A DNA stretch of 64,000 nt from Daedaleopsis sinensis (taxonomy: Eukaryota > Basidiomycota > Agaricomycetes > Polyporales > Polyporaceae). Every line of letters begins with the position of its first letter. Position 1 is the stretch's first letter. Positions 20,900-33,782 of the stretch are shown here, piece after piece. Location: contig CM066303.1 of assembly GCA_033807695.1 (NCBI GenBank), positions 3,844,001-3,908,000 of the forward strand, written 5' to 3'. A program made the translations under genes and the position numbers. The notes beneath the pieces were generated by a model, which was given only the letters and a program-made list of their open reading frames with translations, was not told the DNA's origin and searched no databases.

Positions 20900-23800
20900 G
20901 ATACCGGGGAAGTTCTAAGCGCCTGACAACAATGACTTACAGTCATTATGGCGTGCGTCAGAGTCTGACGGTCGCCACAAATATTCCTAAAAGCCCATGG
21001 GTTATCTGTATAGAATGCATTAGCATGACTGCAACTACGGGTGTCACACTTTGAAACACACTACGTTGCTTGCGACTTGTGAGTAGCCCTATTATAAGGC
21101 TTGATGTTGACGCTATGCCAGGTGTCGTGGTGTAACGTAGTCATAATAAAGAAACGGTAGTGTATGATGCCTGAGGCCTGAGGGCCAACAAGGGTTAAGT
21201 GCTTAAGGAATCCGGGCGCAAGGTCAGTGGCGGCACGACACCAACCGAACACAACTTCAACTCCAACGCACCCCAGACTGGCGCCTGATTTAGTGCTTCG
21301 CTATTTCCCACGCCACTCGTTTCCTCCATCACCGCCCACCCACATGGCTACTCCACTGTACCTGACGTCCGCCATCATCCGCCGGATCCGGCGGAAAGTG
21401 CCCCATGGTTCTGGTGTCCTCTATGCATCAGTACGGACTCTAAGGCCAAACTTGAAGTACTTAAGTATACTAGCATTTAGTCGCTCGCGGGAAGCGCCGT
21501 GGAGCGCCTACCAAAGATTATATAAGCGGACATCCCGGGCCATCTATGCGACATTTATGCACCTTACTGCTACGTTCAGGTCTATTATACAATGAGATAG
21601 GTCCTAAGAGAGGTACTAGAGATTGTAGGTACAGTTTCTGGCCGGTTTAGCACTCGATATCCACCCAGAGAAACATGTATGTGTGTGCGTTCGTCGAAAC
21701 AAGTGCGCCGTTAACAAGTGTGTATGTGGCGGTGTAACATAAGTATGGGAACTAATAAATCAGCAAACGGCGCCTCATAGAGTAGTTCATCGCGTGATCA
21801 CATGACTCAGCCTGTCACACTGCCAACACAGCCGAGAGATCACTCTGACGTGCTGGCATTCCCTTGTCAGTCTACCCACAGGGACAGGCAGTGTACTTCA
21901 ACGGCATCCAGTGTACCACAGCAACGGTTGGTGAATCTTGCTGACCGACGGTGTAGGTCACCGTCATCCGCTGGAAGACAACGAACACATACCTGAAGTA
22001 CACCGGCTGCCAGTGACGTGCCATACAGTCCATTGACATTCACTGCATGTTATTGAGCCCCGGTGACATCTCTCGAGGTACAGTACACTGCAGTTACTTT
22101 AGGTGAATTCCGCCGGCAGTCACTGACCTTGGTACCTCCCAGCATACTACTGCCACACGCAGGGGCTCTGCGCTCGAACGCGGCCTTGGAGGCGATTCCT
22201 GCATTTACGTCTCCTCCGCGAAAGGTTGGATACGACACCCTGCCTTCCCGTACACAGGGCCCGAATCGGATACACAAGCACGTCGCCCGGCAGCTCGCTC
22301 CATGCAGCGTGCGCGCTGTCAATTGACACACACACGGCACGTCTGCATCTCCCGCGACTCAATCCGGAGGTGCATAATGCGCCCAGTGCAGCGCAACGGA
22401 CGCCCTGCACATCGCCTGCCACCAGGATCAACCGTTTGGACACTGCCATGGGATGCGCCCTCAAGATGATACCGACGGACGTCGTAAACCACACGCCGAC
22501 GCGGTTCTGTCGAGCACCGCAGTGCACGTACCGCCCGCTCGACGCTCGACGGCGCACAGCGCGAAGGGAGACGTGTGAGCGGCGCATGGGTGCATATGGA
22601 ACGCAGTGGACGGCGGAGGTCGTCGCGACGACTCGCATCGACGACCACCGCAGCGCGACGGCGATGTTCGGGAACATGCGCTTACACCCCTCATCTCGAT
22701 AGGCACGGGGCTGCTCATCGACATGAAGCGACACACAGGCCCTGCGCTCCCGAACGGCGAGCGGTACATCCGCGTCTGCCAGCCCTGGGGTGCGCTCGCG
22801 CAAGATCGCGGTGAGCAGCCTAGCCGTGAAGTTCGACTCGCCCGAGATCCCTCGCGCAGCGCGTTCCGGCTGAAGATCTAGCATACACAATGCCGGCTTG
22901 TGCTCTACGGTAATACAGGTCACTGACCCCGATGCTTGCGAGGCCCCGCAACCACTCCAACTCGACGCTGCCACTTCCGTCACATGGCCATGCGATGTGC
23001 CTCTCGCTGCTCTTCCGAGTCCTCGTCGCTGGGCTCGGATACCGATACTGTGTCGTCTGACAGCTCCCTGCACCACACTCATCGACCTCGGCTTTCATCG
23101 CCCCCGTAACCGTCGGCGCCGGAGACTCGGGCTTCTTCCGCCCCTTCTCACGGCGCGGGTCCGTCATCGGGCGTGCTCGATGTCCGCCAGCGTTCGGCCG
23201 TCGGATGGGTTTCTGCGGGTAGACGTCGTGGATCGGTCTCTGCACTGCCTGCGAGGAGCGGATTCCCCCTGCTTGTCCGCCACGGACGCGAGGTGCGTCT
23301 CCCCGCGCTCACATAGCGCTCACAAGTGGCTGACCCGGATGCGCGCGAGGCCGGTGTGCTCACCCAGGTGCGTGAACCTGTACGTCGGGGGGACTTGGCG
23401 AGCGCGCAACCGACCCCCGGCCCCGCATACACCTCCCTAACATAGTCCGCCAGGGTACAGCGCTCCTGGTCTTTCATCGACGTCGATGGCCTGCGCTGAG
23501 ACTGTCGGCGGTCGCTCACCACCGCGCGCTTGTATGTGGGGGATGTGTACTTTCGAGCACACGGGTTGACTGTGACGGAGATGCGATGGAGCAGCCAGAG
23601 CCGCCGCGAACGAGTCGCGACAGCGAACCTTTCAGCAGCGAGTCCCGTCATTCGTGTCGGTCGCTGTGGTCGCTGCGCTGTTTGCGCTTTCATAGTACCG
23701 TCGGCCTAGGCGCAACCCATCCCCTTGCGACGTATCTTCTATACTGGACGTCTCCTGCTCGTTCTGCCGTAGTCTGTGCTGCCAGGATCGCTCTGGACAC

Positions 23801-24246
23801 TGTCAAACTGAGCTCGTCCCTATTTTGAACTCGGTCCTACGACGACTGCAAATATACGGGTCGCCGCTGAGGTTGGTGTAGCTCGTTGCAAGAGCCATGT
23901 CTAGACGAGACGTTCATGTTGTATGTGGCGTTGAGCAGTATCTCATCTCACTGCCCTTGGATACGGATCATTCTAGAAGGTTTCGTTCGGCTGCGTTCTA
24001 AAGTGATGATAACTCTCTCCCAGGTTGATAGCATTGTACGCTCAGGCCGCCGGTCGAAACAGCCGCAGCAGCTACACATCCGGCCTGTTTCCGTACGAGC
24101 GGTCGCGTAAGGTGTGTATTACAAGTTGGAATGTAGACTACTTACCTGGTCATGTGTCAGCCAGACAACGGAAGAGAGCGCCTGATATCCAGCAATACTC
24201 GAGTACTCGACAGTCCATAGCACACAAACAATCACGGTTGAAGCAT
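20900..24246. other. Gene-poor stretch with a GC-rich block of overlapping open frames
   Basis: 20.9-22.0 kb holds nothing recognisable. From about 22147 to 23700 the sequence is GC-rich and several frames on both strands are open (up to 311 codons on the minus strand, 22147-23082). The translations are Arg- and Cys-rich without a recognisable fold. Short protein-like bits (minus strand MKDQERCTLADYVREVYAG near 23480) lead into other frames. A decayed gene on the minus strand is the best guess, but no family was recognised. Confidence 0.35.
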
Positions 24247-26033
24247 CTACACAGCGTCATCATTTGCCTTGGTAATCTCGATATCTGGCGGAAGCTTCTC
24301 TGACACATCGTCGCAATCAGCAGCTGACTCATGCTCCTCGGTGCATCCGGAACCACCGCCGTCAGCGGTATGGCTGGCATCCGGACGCCCGGCGATCTCC
24401 AAAGGGGCGGAGGCACCGGACTCCACGGCCGAGAGAACGACGGTGTCGCAGTACGACTTATCAAGCGCGACGAGGAGGATGATAACGGTCGGGTATATTG
24501 CCTAGTACGCATGCAACGTCGCTGCAGGTCAGTAGGAGAACTGAATGATCGAAGGACTAAGTGCTTACAGTCATAGGAATCAGACCTCCTTCGACGATAG
24601 GCCTGAATGTGGACACGAACGCAAGAATTGACCCATTGATGTCTGTTCTGCCTATGACGAGCTGTTCGAAGGCAATAATTTCGAAGATGACGACGAGAAT
24701 CTGCGCAGTTATGAGTCAATTGTTCCATGTTCATCTCGTAATGCTCACCCATATGGGTGTATAGACCACCCCTGACTCAACGAGCCAGTAGAGAGTCCTC
24801 TCCACTTGCGAGACGCGGCGCTGAGACTTGAAATGCTCCCGAATAAGCCGTCTGTGCTGCCTGTGCGCACACAAGTGTAAGCGAGGATATTGCGCTTTCG
24901 CCGCTCAGAGTCGTACCATGTCTTGTACGCGAACAGAGACGTGGCCATGACGTTCGTGATCAGGGAAAGCACCGACAGCGCGATTCCGTACTTGTCGCGC
25001 TCGATCCACCCAGGGGTGACTAGCAAGTGGTAGATCAAATCATTCTGGTTGGCAAACGCGTCGGAGCTCAATCCGCACTCATCCATGCTGTCTAGCAAGC
25101 CCAAAGCTGCGCAGAGAAATGCAGGTGAGCAGCTGCCCAACATCCACTCGGATCACTCACCCAGCGTTGCGGCCACGGAGACGACCCCGAGCCAGCTCAG
25201 CGTCTTGTTGCCCTGCCATACGGCCCATGCGCGCCACAACACGATCCCGTTTCCGACGGCAACCTGCGGGTGCGTACCAGGTGAGTTGCACGTCCTCAGG
25301 ACGACACTGATACTGCCCCTGTACTACCCTAAGGCACGCAGCGAGCCACGTACATTGAACACAAGCGCGACGGTGCTCGCACACGGCTGCGCGAACGCGA
25401 ATCGGTTCACGGTCGGCTCTGCGAAGGACTGCGTAGCACAGCTATACGGGTCGTCCGTCTGGAACCACACGACGACTTCCTGCAGGCATCCGGACGCTTC
25501 CGCGAAGCGTTGGTCCAAGATGGCTTTCGCCTGCGCCATGCTGTAGTGCGAGAAGGTGTAGAGGCTGGTGGCGAGGAAGAGCGTGGTCACGGCGTACATA
25601 GCCGCGATCAGCGTGATGAGGATCGTTTTGGAGCGGGTCGTGGAACGTTTCGCGCTAAAAAGATGGAACGATGAGTCCCGGGCCGTCGACCATGGGGCTG
25701 GAGGAATGGGGAGAGGTGAGATGCTCGTGCTCACAGGAGGGCAATCACAGCCGCTCCTGCACATACAGACAGCACCCCTGTCCGAGTCGTGAATGGCAGA
25801 GACACAGACAGGAATGTGAGGTGAGACATGCATAGTGACTGTGGTGAATTGAACGGCTCACCGAAGAACGTGGTGAAGATCACCTCGGTGCTCCTGTAGT
25901 TGGCGATACCCGCCGTCAGGTGGGAGCTGTCGAGGCTGTAGTTCGCAAACGGAAGGTCTGTAAAGTTCAGACCGGACGCCACGAAGGCGGGGTCGTTCCC
26001 GTCGGGCGGAGTGGAGTCGGAGTCGGAAGACAT
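24247..26033 (-). CDS. Seven-membrane-segment protein, copy 1
   Basis: Start ATG 26033 (MSSDSDSTPPDGNDPAF), an extracellular-looking N-terminus with NFT and NYS sites, then TTFFG and hydrophobic segments: VLSVCAGAAVIALL, ILITLIAAMYAVTTLFLATSL, STVALVFNV joined across an intron to NGIVLWRAWAVW, LSWLGVVSVAATLG, IALSVLSLITNVMATSLFAYK, VSQVERTLYWLVESGVVYTPIW, and ILVVIFEIIAFEQLV with IYPTVIILLVALDKSYCDT. The tail is cytosolic and acidic, ending at TAG 24247-24249. This layout (about seven helices, TLYWLVESGVVY and YPTxIILLVALDKS blocks) matches a hypothetical membrane protein family of polypores that I recall. A very short intron of roughly 35 bases with a GC donor is needed near 24900-24866. Ligand and role unknown. 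Confidence 0.75.
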
Positions 26034-26208
26034 CGCAGCAGAGGGTGTAGGCGTAGTTGGGTAGGAGGCCTGGTGAGGGATGCACTGCGGTTTTCTCTCG
26101 CTAACATGCACACTTTATATACTCATATGGGAAGTGTGTGCTGGGGGCGCGTGGGTTCTGCTGATAATCGATCATTCTCATAGAGCTACAGCCTGAGTGT
26201 ATTGCGGT

Positions 26209-26345
26209 CAGGCTAGTCATGGAAAAGTGTCTCGCCAGCACGACATCTGAAGGGTACCTCAGCATAACTGTCGCATGCGCCATGACATAGCTGTGTCAGA
26301 GAATGCGGATGCGGGTGGGACGCATCGCCTTCCCTTCAGACATCT
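26209..26345. promoter_or_regulatory. Conserved upstream block of the membrane-protein array, copy 1
   Basis: TGTCTCGCCAGCACGACATC followed by TGAAGGGTA recurs upstream of all three array genes (here, near 57786 and near 61949). A second block, GATGCGGGTGGGACGCATCG plus CCTTCCCTTCAGACATCT, is shared at about 26308, 57874 and, more loosely, 62030. It lies 180-310 bases before each start codon. Either a promoter element or a remnant of the duplicated unit. Confidence 0.6.
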
Positions 26346-27140
26346 TCGATAGGTTCGGATCAAACCCTCTGCTGGCAGAGGCATCTTCGGGTGAAATGGG
26401 TCGCGATTGACACTTCAGCGGCAAAGTCCAGTATGCACACTGCGGCGATTTACCATCACGATTGGCAACTGCATCACACTGGGAAGCCTCGTGGTTCACG
26501 TTCAGTGATGCCAGATGATAGCGGTGCGAGATTATCACGGCCATCGAGCTCGACGGGGTTCAAATATCGTGACAGAGGCTAAATGCAAGAGATTTGATGC
26601 TGGAGCCTTTAACGGTGTTGTACATGCAGAGGGTAGTACAGCACTGCACTGAACTTACAGCTGTTCCCGAAAAGCTTGAAAAACGTAACTTTCTTATTGC
26701 AAGTCCGAACGTCAGGGCAAAATTCCGACGCACCTTCCGACGCATCTTCAATACACGTAAAAAGGGGCATTCCCGGGCCATGTTAGCTGCCAGTGCTCTC
26801 GCGCATCCCTTCCCGTAACCTCCCGGCGTCACCGGCGTCCAGCCGAATGTAGAGCCTGACATCCTTTCCTCCTTCGTGTCCACTACCACGACCGTTATAT
26901 AAGTAGAAGTAGTAGGGCACTTGGAGACGCCGAAATTGAAATCTCCTCCTCCTCCTCCTTTGACAATGTCCGGAGATCGAGGCCTTTCGGAACAGGACAC
27001 CAGTCTGAGGCTCAGCCTAAGTATACATGCACACAATCGTCATAGCAGCATTCTTCACAGTGTGATCATTGGCTTTAGCAATTCAAACGAAATCTGGATG
27101 AAGCTTCTCAATGTCCCAATCAGCAAGGGCATCATGTTTT
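26346..27140. other. Spacer of the membrane-protein array
   Basis: No complete gene. About 26778-26995 resembles 58267-58385 (shared AGTGCTCTCGCGCATCC and AGATCGAGGCCTT), so this spacer holds a short remnant of the same unit that carries the oxidase pseudogene downstream of copy 2. Confidence 0.5.
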
Positions 27141-27546
27141 CTACCGAGATGAGCAGCTGGCTGAGGGCTCATGCTCCTCGGTGCCTCCAAACCCATCGCT
27201 GTCGGTGGCGCGGCTGGCATCTGTACCCCCGAACTCCAAGGCGGCAGGAGAACCGGACTCCACGGCCGAAAGGACAACAGTGTTGCAGTACGACCTGTCG
27301 AGTGCAACGAGGAGGATGATAATGGTCGGGTATATTGCCTGGTACGTCGCTGCAGGTCAGTAGGAGAGCTGCCAAGTGATCAAATGACTGCGCGCTCACG
27401 ATCATAGGAACCAGGCCTCCTTCAACGATAGGACTGAATGTGGACACAAACGCCGCAAGGTTCGTCTTATTGGAATCTGTTTCGCCCGTTCCATCAGACT
27501 CGAATGAAATGAGCTCTAAGATGATAGTGACGATCTGCGGTGTTAC
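27141..27546 (-). pseudogene. 3' part of membrane-protein copy 2, cut by E2
   Basis: Minus-strand exon starts at 27534 after an AG acceptor (CACCGCAG) and encodes the penultimate and last blocks of the family (TIILELISFESDGTGETDSN, TFSPIVEGGLVPM, then IYPTIIILLVALDRSYCNTV and an acidic tail), ending near TAG 27141-27143. The tail is shorter than in copy 1 owing to a small indel. All upstream exons are missing here and are found at 56208-57540, on the far side of E2. The break lies in the intron, 12-14 bases before this exon. Confidence 0.9.
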
Positions 27547-27680
27547 ATCAGCAAAACCCACAACGGACTTGATTTGCATTTGGGTCTTATTTTTGTCTTA
27601 ATTCTCGCGTCTAAGTCGACTCAGGTACATAAGTAGATCTAAGTTGATCAATGCACCCTTCTCAAGACGGTATAAGCCGG
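27547..27680 (+). repeat. E2 left target AT, terminal repeat and subterminal motifs
   Basis: Target AT at 27547-27548, end sequence from 27549, then GTCTTATTTTTGTCTTAAT at 27584-27602 and AAGACGGTATAAG near 27664. Nearly the same pair, GTCTTATTTGTCTTAAT, occurs at 56026-56042 near the right end. Confidence 0.8.
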
Positions 27681-28138
27681 TAAGAACGGGTGCTAGCAAG
27701 AGGTTCTGGCATAACAAGTAGATAATTATTTGTAAGTAATTCAGTATAACTTTCACGTTCGGCGCAAGTCAAATCAAGGCTATGTGGACCATAAGGACCA
27801 AAAGCCGCCAGGCGGTCAAGAAAATCTCAGGCGATTCCATCGATCCAAGTAGCTGGCCCCACCAAGTAGCCATTGCTTCAAGCTGGTCAGGAGAAATCCA
27901 GACGCCAAGTCAAGGAGTCTACAACGAATGACACTTACAATGCAACATAAGATCGTTCAAAGCAGGGCTTCAAACTTCAAGCTTTCAAGTGCGGCCGCAG
28001 TGGGCAAAGGCAACTCGAGGCTAGAAATCAATGTGCTCTTCAACCTACCAAATTCTAGTCCCGGCAAGTTGACGGTCGATTCGGATGCAGTCAAGGAGAC
28101 AATAACGATGAGTAATCTGAGTCTAGCTTCACGGATAG

Positions 28139-28351
28139 GGATTGTGCGTTAGGCGCAATCTTCATCGCAGAGATGAAACAAGGAGATAGCTGATGTACCA
28201 TGAAGAGGCAGCTTCTGGTGATAAGACGACGAGGACGATAGCAGCGGGGTGTATGTCAGTCGTTGCAGAGCTTTCTATAGCAGCATGCATCTGGTTAATG
28301 AGACGGTGTCAACATGTAGACGGGAATTGTGTGTGAGGCGCAATATTCATC
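28139..28351 (+). repeat. Imperfect direct repeat inside E2
   Basis: A roughly 30-base unit (GGGATTGTG-GT-AGGCGCAAT-TTCATCGC) occurs at 28139-28168 and again at 28322-28351. The rest of 27.7-29.5 kb has no gene I can recognise, apart from short protein-like stretches such as minus-strand RLTVNIGDADRYVIVQELW near 28730. Confidence 0.55.
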
Positions 28352-29523
28352 GCGGGGACAAGAGGGGGGCAACTAGCGGGTGTGTGGTCGTCAGAGAGGT
28401 CTTCTTTGAGGATGCGTCTACGAGCGCCTGAAATTTCCAGCCCCCTCCTCTAGCAGACTCGGAGCGGGCCCTTGGTGATGACGACGCGCATGGGGATTGT
28501 TGTGACTCAGTCAACGGCTAGGACATGGTTGTCGGAGAAGCTTGAAGAGTACCGCATACCTAGTCAAGAAGATGTTGGTTAGACGATGTCAAGTTGTTGT
28601 AGTACCGGGTGGTCAGTATGGCAATCCACAGCATTGCATCGCAGAACGGTGTAGAGGTATATGCAGTTCCATAATTCTTGTACAATCACATATCTATCGG
28701 CGTCACCGATGTTGACCGTCAGCCTGAAACTTGTCAGCAAGGCACAGGGGGAAATATTGAGCACGTAAAGCTCACAGACTTGGACCGAGAGGAAGGCTGC
28801 GTTCGAGCGAATTCAAACGGGACTTACAGCTGGCACTTGGTATGCGTCGCCATCAATGTTGCGCCCCATGTAGGGGAATGAATGAGCGAACGAGAGCGAT
28901 TCACTGCTTGATGTAGTAGAGCTCTGAAGCGTTCACCCTGCTCCAGAAATGCGCCTATCACAAAGCAGGTCGAGCGTATCCTCTAACTGTACCTGAGACT
29001 AGAGACGCCGATGAGCTGGCAACGAATGGTCGAAGCCTTATTGTGTACGCACCTTAAACTCAGTTCTTTTGAGCTCCCCAGCTTTCCATCTACTGCCTCC
29101 AAGTCTGTGGAACCTACACCAGCTCCGAGCTCTGCTTGCCCACTGGCAGGGGCGCCGGTACTAGTACCAGCTACTGGTGCCATTAGTCGGGCACGTCTGA
29201 GTCTGAGAGGCTGCAGACGCTGCTCACCACTTCTAGTTCACGTTTCCGGGACCAGATAGACGAGCAAAGATGTTTGTGCCTCAGCGCAGAGTCTCCACGC
29301 GCCAGGTCTCACTGGTGGTGGTCGAGGGTGGAAGAGAAACGACATCGGCGTCAACATGATCTTCCCCGGAATTTCGTGTTCTTAAGACGCCGGCCTACTA
29401 CCTCCAGCGACTCGGAGTCGGGCTCGACATCATGATACCCAATCGTCGTATACAACATTCTGATGTGGTGAAGAATACAAGTGTATATAACTGGTGTCCA
29501 TTGTCCAATGTACAAAATTATAT

Positions 29524-32500
29524 CTAACGCTGTCCATCGGGTTGAGATGCGGGTACGGTGTGGAGAAGGTCGAACGCATGATGATCTATATACTTGTTGA
29601 CGAAGAAGCTCTTGAAGTGATCAAGGCTTCGAGAGCTCTGTAGGGTATGGGGAACAGGTCGGCCTACACTGACGCCGATGAGATGAGCAGCACGAACAAT
29701 GGTGTTGAGATGGATAACGGAAATGAGAGGAGTACGTCGCCGCGAACGGCCCAAAGCGACGAATGCCGGCTCCACGACCCACATGCCCGTGTCTTCATCT
29801 GGCTGATCATCGGTTCTCCAAAACCAATGCACCGCGGCGCAAGGATATACTACCCCCTGGTACTGGAAGGAAAAGAGTAGTTTCACCCGGGCAACGTCTA
29901 AACCAAGCAGACTGGGCGCGTGGTTCCACTTGTTGACAAGTACGCAATCGTACCTCGCGGCACCATTTCTCCACTTGGGAGTCGCCCGGATGAATTCGCG
30001 GTGCATTCCTCCAATACCGGAGGGATCACTGGGTGCATAGTAAGTCGCAGCTGCAGAATAACGTACGGAGATTGGTTCGTCTTGAAAGGGAGGACAATCG
30101 TTGAGAGAGAGGTCCGCTCCGGAGATGCCGCTGTTAGGATGTTGTTGATGGAAGAGGAAGCGTCGGATGTGGTTGCGTAGGTCAGGAACCGAGAGCTCCT
30201 GGTCCAGGCCGTCTGCCGTCTTTGAATGCTGGCGCTCTATAAATTGTATGAGTAGAATCATAATTGTAGCACAAATACGCGTACGTACGGGGAGTGACGG
30301 CCAGCGTGACATACGCAAGCACCGTTGGTCCTTCGACTTCACCATCACCTCCAATGCGGCCTCCCATGTGTGCATGTACGCGTGCCGAGCTTCCAGTAGC
30401 AGCTAGGACCGGCGCAACATCGCCGTCATCGTCTAAGAAAGGAGATGCCCAGGGCCAGTCAGATGCGGTTTGCAGAGAACGGCGTTGCGAACCATCGTAC
30501 CAACTCCAGTCTGCGCTGATGATAAGCATGTTCCTTCTAACATTCCTCGCTCAGCAAAGTCAACGCGCGCTGCTGCAAGCTTGTCCAGCCGCTGATTTGT
30601 AAGTAGCATTTGATCCAAGGCGTTATAGCGGTTGGAACGTCGCCAAGGCTCCTTCACAGCTTGGATATGCTTTGACTCCGTGATAGAAGAGCAGAGAGCG
30701 TTTGGAGCAGCAAAATCCCAGATGCGGTCCTCATAGTGTTCAAGCGAGTGTTGCCTAGGCAAAGAGAATCCTTCTGCACGAACGCCGCCGGTACGAAATA
30801 TTTCCCGGTAACGTCTGAACATGCGCAGCGATTCCCCCACTTGGTCGATGGTCTTCGCGTTGTGCGTGTCGCGCCTCACAAGATAGCAAAACTCAAGAAA
30901 GTAGCGGAAGGTTTTGACCACATCGGTCGGCAGCAGCCCATCAATCGCAGGCAGGTAAACCTATCGCCACAGATCAGATTCTGGAAGATACTCAAATGAG
31001 ATTATGCCGCACACCTTCATCAACGCCTTGGAGTCGTCCCCAGTCCATTGCTTGAAGCCTCGCCCCTCGTGGAAGTTTCTCAGCCTGGAAAAGGGGGGGG
31101 CGACGGCGATGCTAGATGATCATAAGCTATTGGTCGAATGATTTGCACCGCGCGGACAATCACACTTACCGACGATCTATCTCTGCCATCACCTCCACGG
31201 CTCGTGCGTCGGCGTATTCCCGCCGCAAGTATTGTTCGACCCAGAGAACAAGATGATCCTTGAACGTTCCTTTGACTAACTGATGCAAGATATCAGGAGA
31301 GAGCAGCTCATGGATGTCGGCGCGAGGGAAGTCGTTGGTGAAGGGCTATGCACCATACGATTGACAGTTGAGCGAACGATCCTGTGGAGATCAAATAGAA
31401 ATCTTGCCTACCACTACATCTCCTACGATGCCGTACTCATTCCATAAGGGACCTAACTCGAACAGCGCCGTCATACGATCCACCGCTTCTCTGGTTCGTC
31501 GCACAGCGGACTCATCCTCGTCGAGACGCTTGTTTGCTGCCGTACATCTAACAATGGGGTTTAGCCAAATACTCAGCCAACAAATTCATCCAGCGATACG
31601 CACATTGGACACCAGCCCTGAACGATGCTGGCGACCAACGCCTGCTCAGGATAATCTGCGATGTAGGGACCAATCCCGTAGAGGACTCGACGAAAGTAGC
31701 GGTCGCCGCAAAGCATTATTTCTGGCCTCGTCATCCCCGGGCGCAAACTGCTCAACACCCGAGAGAGAGAGGAGTGAAAGAGCTGGCGGCGAAACTTTCG
31801 GAACTCCGCGTTGTTTGCATGTTGTCTAGTAGCTATGTCGGAGGCGCATATCAATTAGCAACCCTGTCAACGTAAATGTTAAAGTTGGCCTGAACATACT
31901 CTTTGGGATGGCCAAGAATGCTATCACCGCGACGGCGTTTCGATGAGCCCGCCTGACGTTGTTGTGGACGTTGCCGATTGACATGTACAAGGGGTAATAA
32001 TCGTTCTGTCCTGTCGCCACGGAGACGGTGGTCTTATCGCTGCCCAAGATGATCGGTACAAAGGACGAATCCTTCGTGTCAGGAAGCTTCTGTATCTCGT
32101 CCTGAATAGCTGAGGTTAGTACGTCAAATGCTAGCACCAATCGGAAGACAATGACTCACAGCCTGTCTCCACGCCCAATCTCCGCCCATGAAATTTCGCA
32201 GTCGCCGATTGCGATTCTCAAAGTTGTCGAACTCCCGCAGAGGCGCAAAGTCGATCTCATCCTTGAAGTCAGGATTGGCCAGCATATTCTTGATGATCTC
32301 CCTGGGATCGCGGAAGTGAACGATGTGCCGGTCGGTCATCCAAGTGGGTACCTCGCCGTCGGGCTTCGGGCCGCCATAGGACAGATGGAAGCTCTGCCAT
32401 CGTACATCGCCCAGAGGTGTTCGGTCGATGGTTTCGTATAGATCGCTGTGGTCTTTGAAAGGAGGAGGAGCACCGTGAGGGACTAGAGATGCGGCCCACA

Positions 32501-33782
32501 TATCCAGGAGCAAGTCGATATTCCCGCCTGACATCTGCTCCTTCCGGTATAGTAGGTCTGCTAGTTCGAAAGAAACGCGATCCGCGTAAGGATGCCATTT
32601 CTCGGAGGCCGGAGGGGAAGGGTCCGGGAGAGCGCCGTCGGGCAGGGGGGCTCCGGTCTCATCACACGGTTTTCCTGATGTTGGACATTCAATATATGGA
32701 TAGCAAGCGCCAGTGAACGACTTGATTTGCGCTCACCTGTAAGCCACGGATGATATTCATAGATAACACCTGCGGTAGTCGGTGGAGTGTTGCTTCGACT
32801 GGGATTCGGAGAGGAAGGGGCCTCGCCGCTATGCTCGGATACCGGCGGCGAGTCGGAAGGCATAGACGCAACAGCAGGCGAAGCAGCCTGAGGGGTGTAA
32901 GGACCGACGTCAGGATACTCGTACATTGGTTCATAGTCATCGTCTTCATCCTCGTCTTCCCAGTAGTCCGATAGTTGCATCGGAGGGGGATACTCAGAGT
33001 CGGAGTCTGAGTCTGAATCCGAGCGGTTGGAAGGGTCGGCAGATTTGTTGCTGGGAGAAGAACTGGGGGGTGTTGGCCCGGGGGTCGATTCGCGTGAGAG
33101 GAAGTCCGGAGCCCTAGTACAATCCATGCTCTGAATTATGACGTAGCATCAAAATAGCTAACACATACCTCACGGGCTCGCCGGCAGCAATGCGCTCAGC
33201 TGCTGCAAGTCGTTGACGTGGTAGAGGCGTTCTGTGCGTGATTTCCAAGTCAGAGCCCTCGTGCAGATCTTCATCGTCTTCTCCCTCATCACCCTCGTCA
33301 CGGTGATCCTCGATGTCCCAACTTGCATGCTCCTCGTCCCCGTTGTACACATGGCCCTGGTCATCACCGTTGTTCTTGAAGCTGTCGGTGTCATCGTCTT
33401 CATCATCAGAGTCGCTGCCGTCGTCGTCAACTTCCTGGTCATCAGAGCCGCTGCCGTTGTCGTCGTCTTTCTGGTCATCAGAGCCGCTGCCGTCGTCATC
33501 GTCTTTCTGGTCAAAGTCGCTGCCGTCGTCTTCATCATCGGAGTCGGAGTCGGAGTCGGAGTCGTACGTAACGGGAAGCAGAGGAGGCATGTCGTCCTCA
33601 AGCCAGTCGGAATGACATTTGCGCATGTGCTGAGTGTAGCCCGTCCGATTCCGTAGGATGCGGAGGCATGAAGGCACAGGGCAGGGATAGTCGATTGGCA
33701 TCGGGCGTCGATAGTAGATGAGAGCGGGTTCTGGGATGTTGGGAGTTGGCGAGTTGTCGAGTATGCTACCAGTGTCTAGCAT
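29524..33782 (-). CDS. Plavaka transposase of E2
   Basis: Start ATG 33782. N-terminal C2H2 finger (CPVPSCLRIL ... HMRKCH), long Asp/Ser acidic repeat (SDSDSDD, DQKDDD), a second acidic exon, then KPCDETGAPLPDGALP, FELADLLYRKEQMSGGNID and WQSFHLSYGG. The catalytic part has PIILGSDKTTVSVATG, YYPLYMSIGNVHNNVRRAH, GPYIADYPEQALVASIVQGW, a CPxC knuckle across an intron, FKQWTGDDSKALMK, FSLPRQHSLEHYEDRIWDF and SSITESKHIQAVKEPW. The C-terminus has GGMHREFIRATPKW and TGMWVVEPAF. The introns checked are GT-AG in matching phase, including GAGCCC|GTGAGG near 33174, and no stop was found inside. It should move E2. It points to the left end, and its start faces the cargo. Confidence 0.87.

Noticed and set aside
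8836..21465. Exact ends for the CTTAAG domain
   Set aside because: TTTCTGGCC and ACTGGCGCCT pairs were considered, but they are in direct orientation and break no gene, so no border could be supported.
22147..23082. 311-codon minus frame as a gene
   Set aside because: No recognisable motif, Arg/Cys-rich, and competing frames are equally open; kept only as an observation.
27545..27550. Longer E2 target duplication (ACAT/ATGT)
   Set aside because: The flanks are inverted, not direct, beyond AT; only the 2-base AT is a true repeat.
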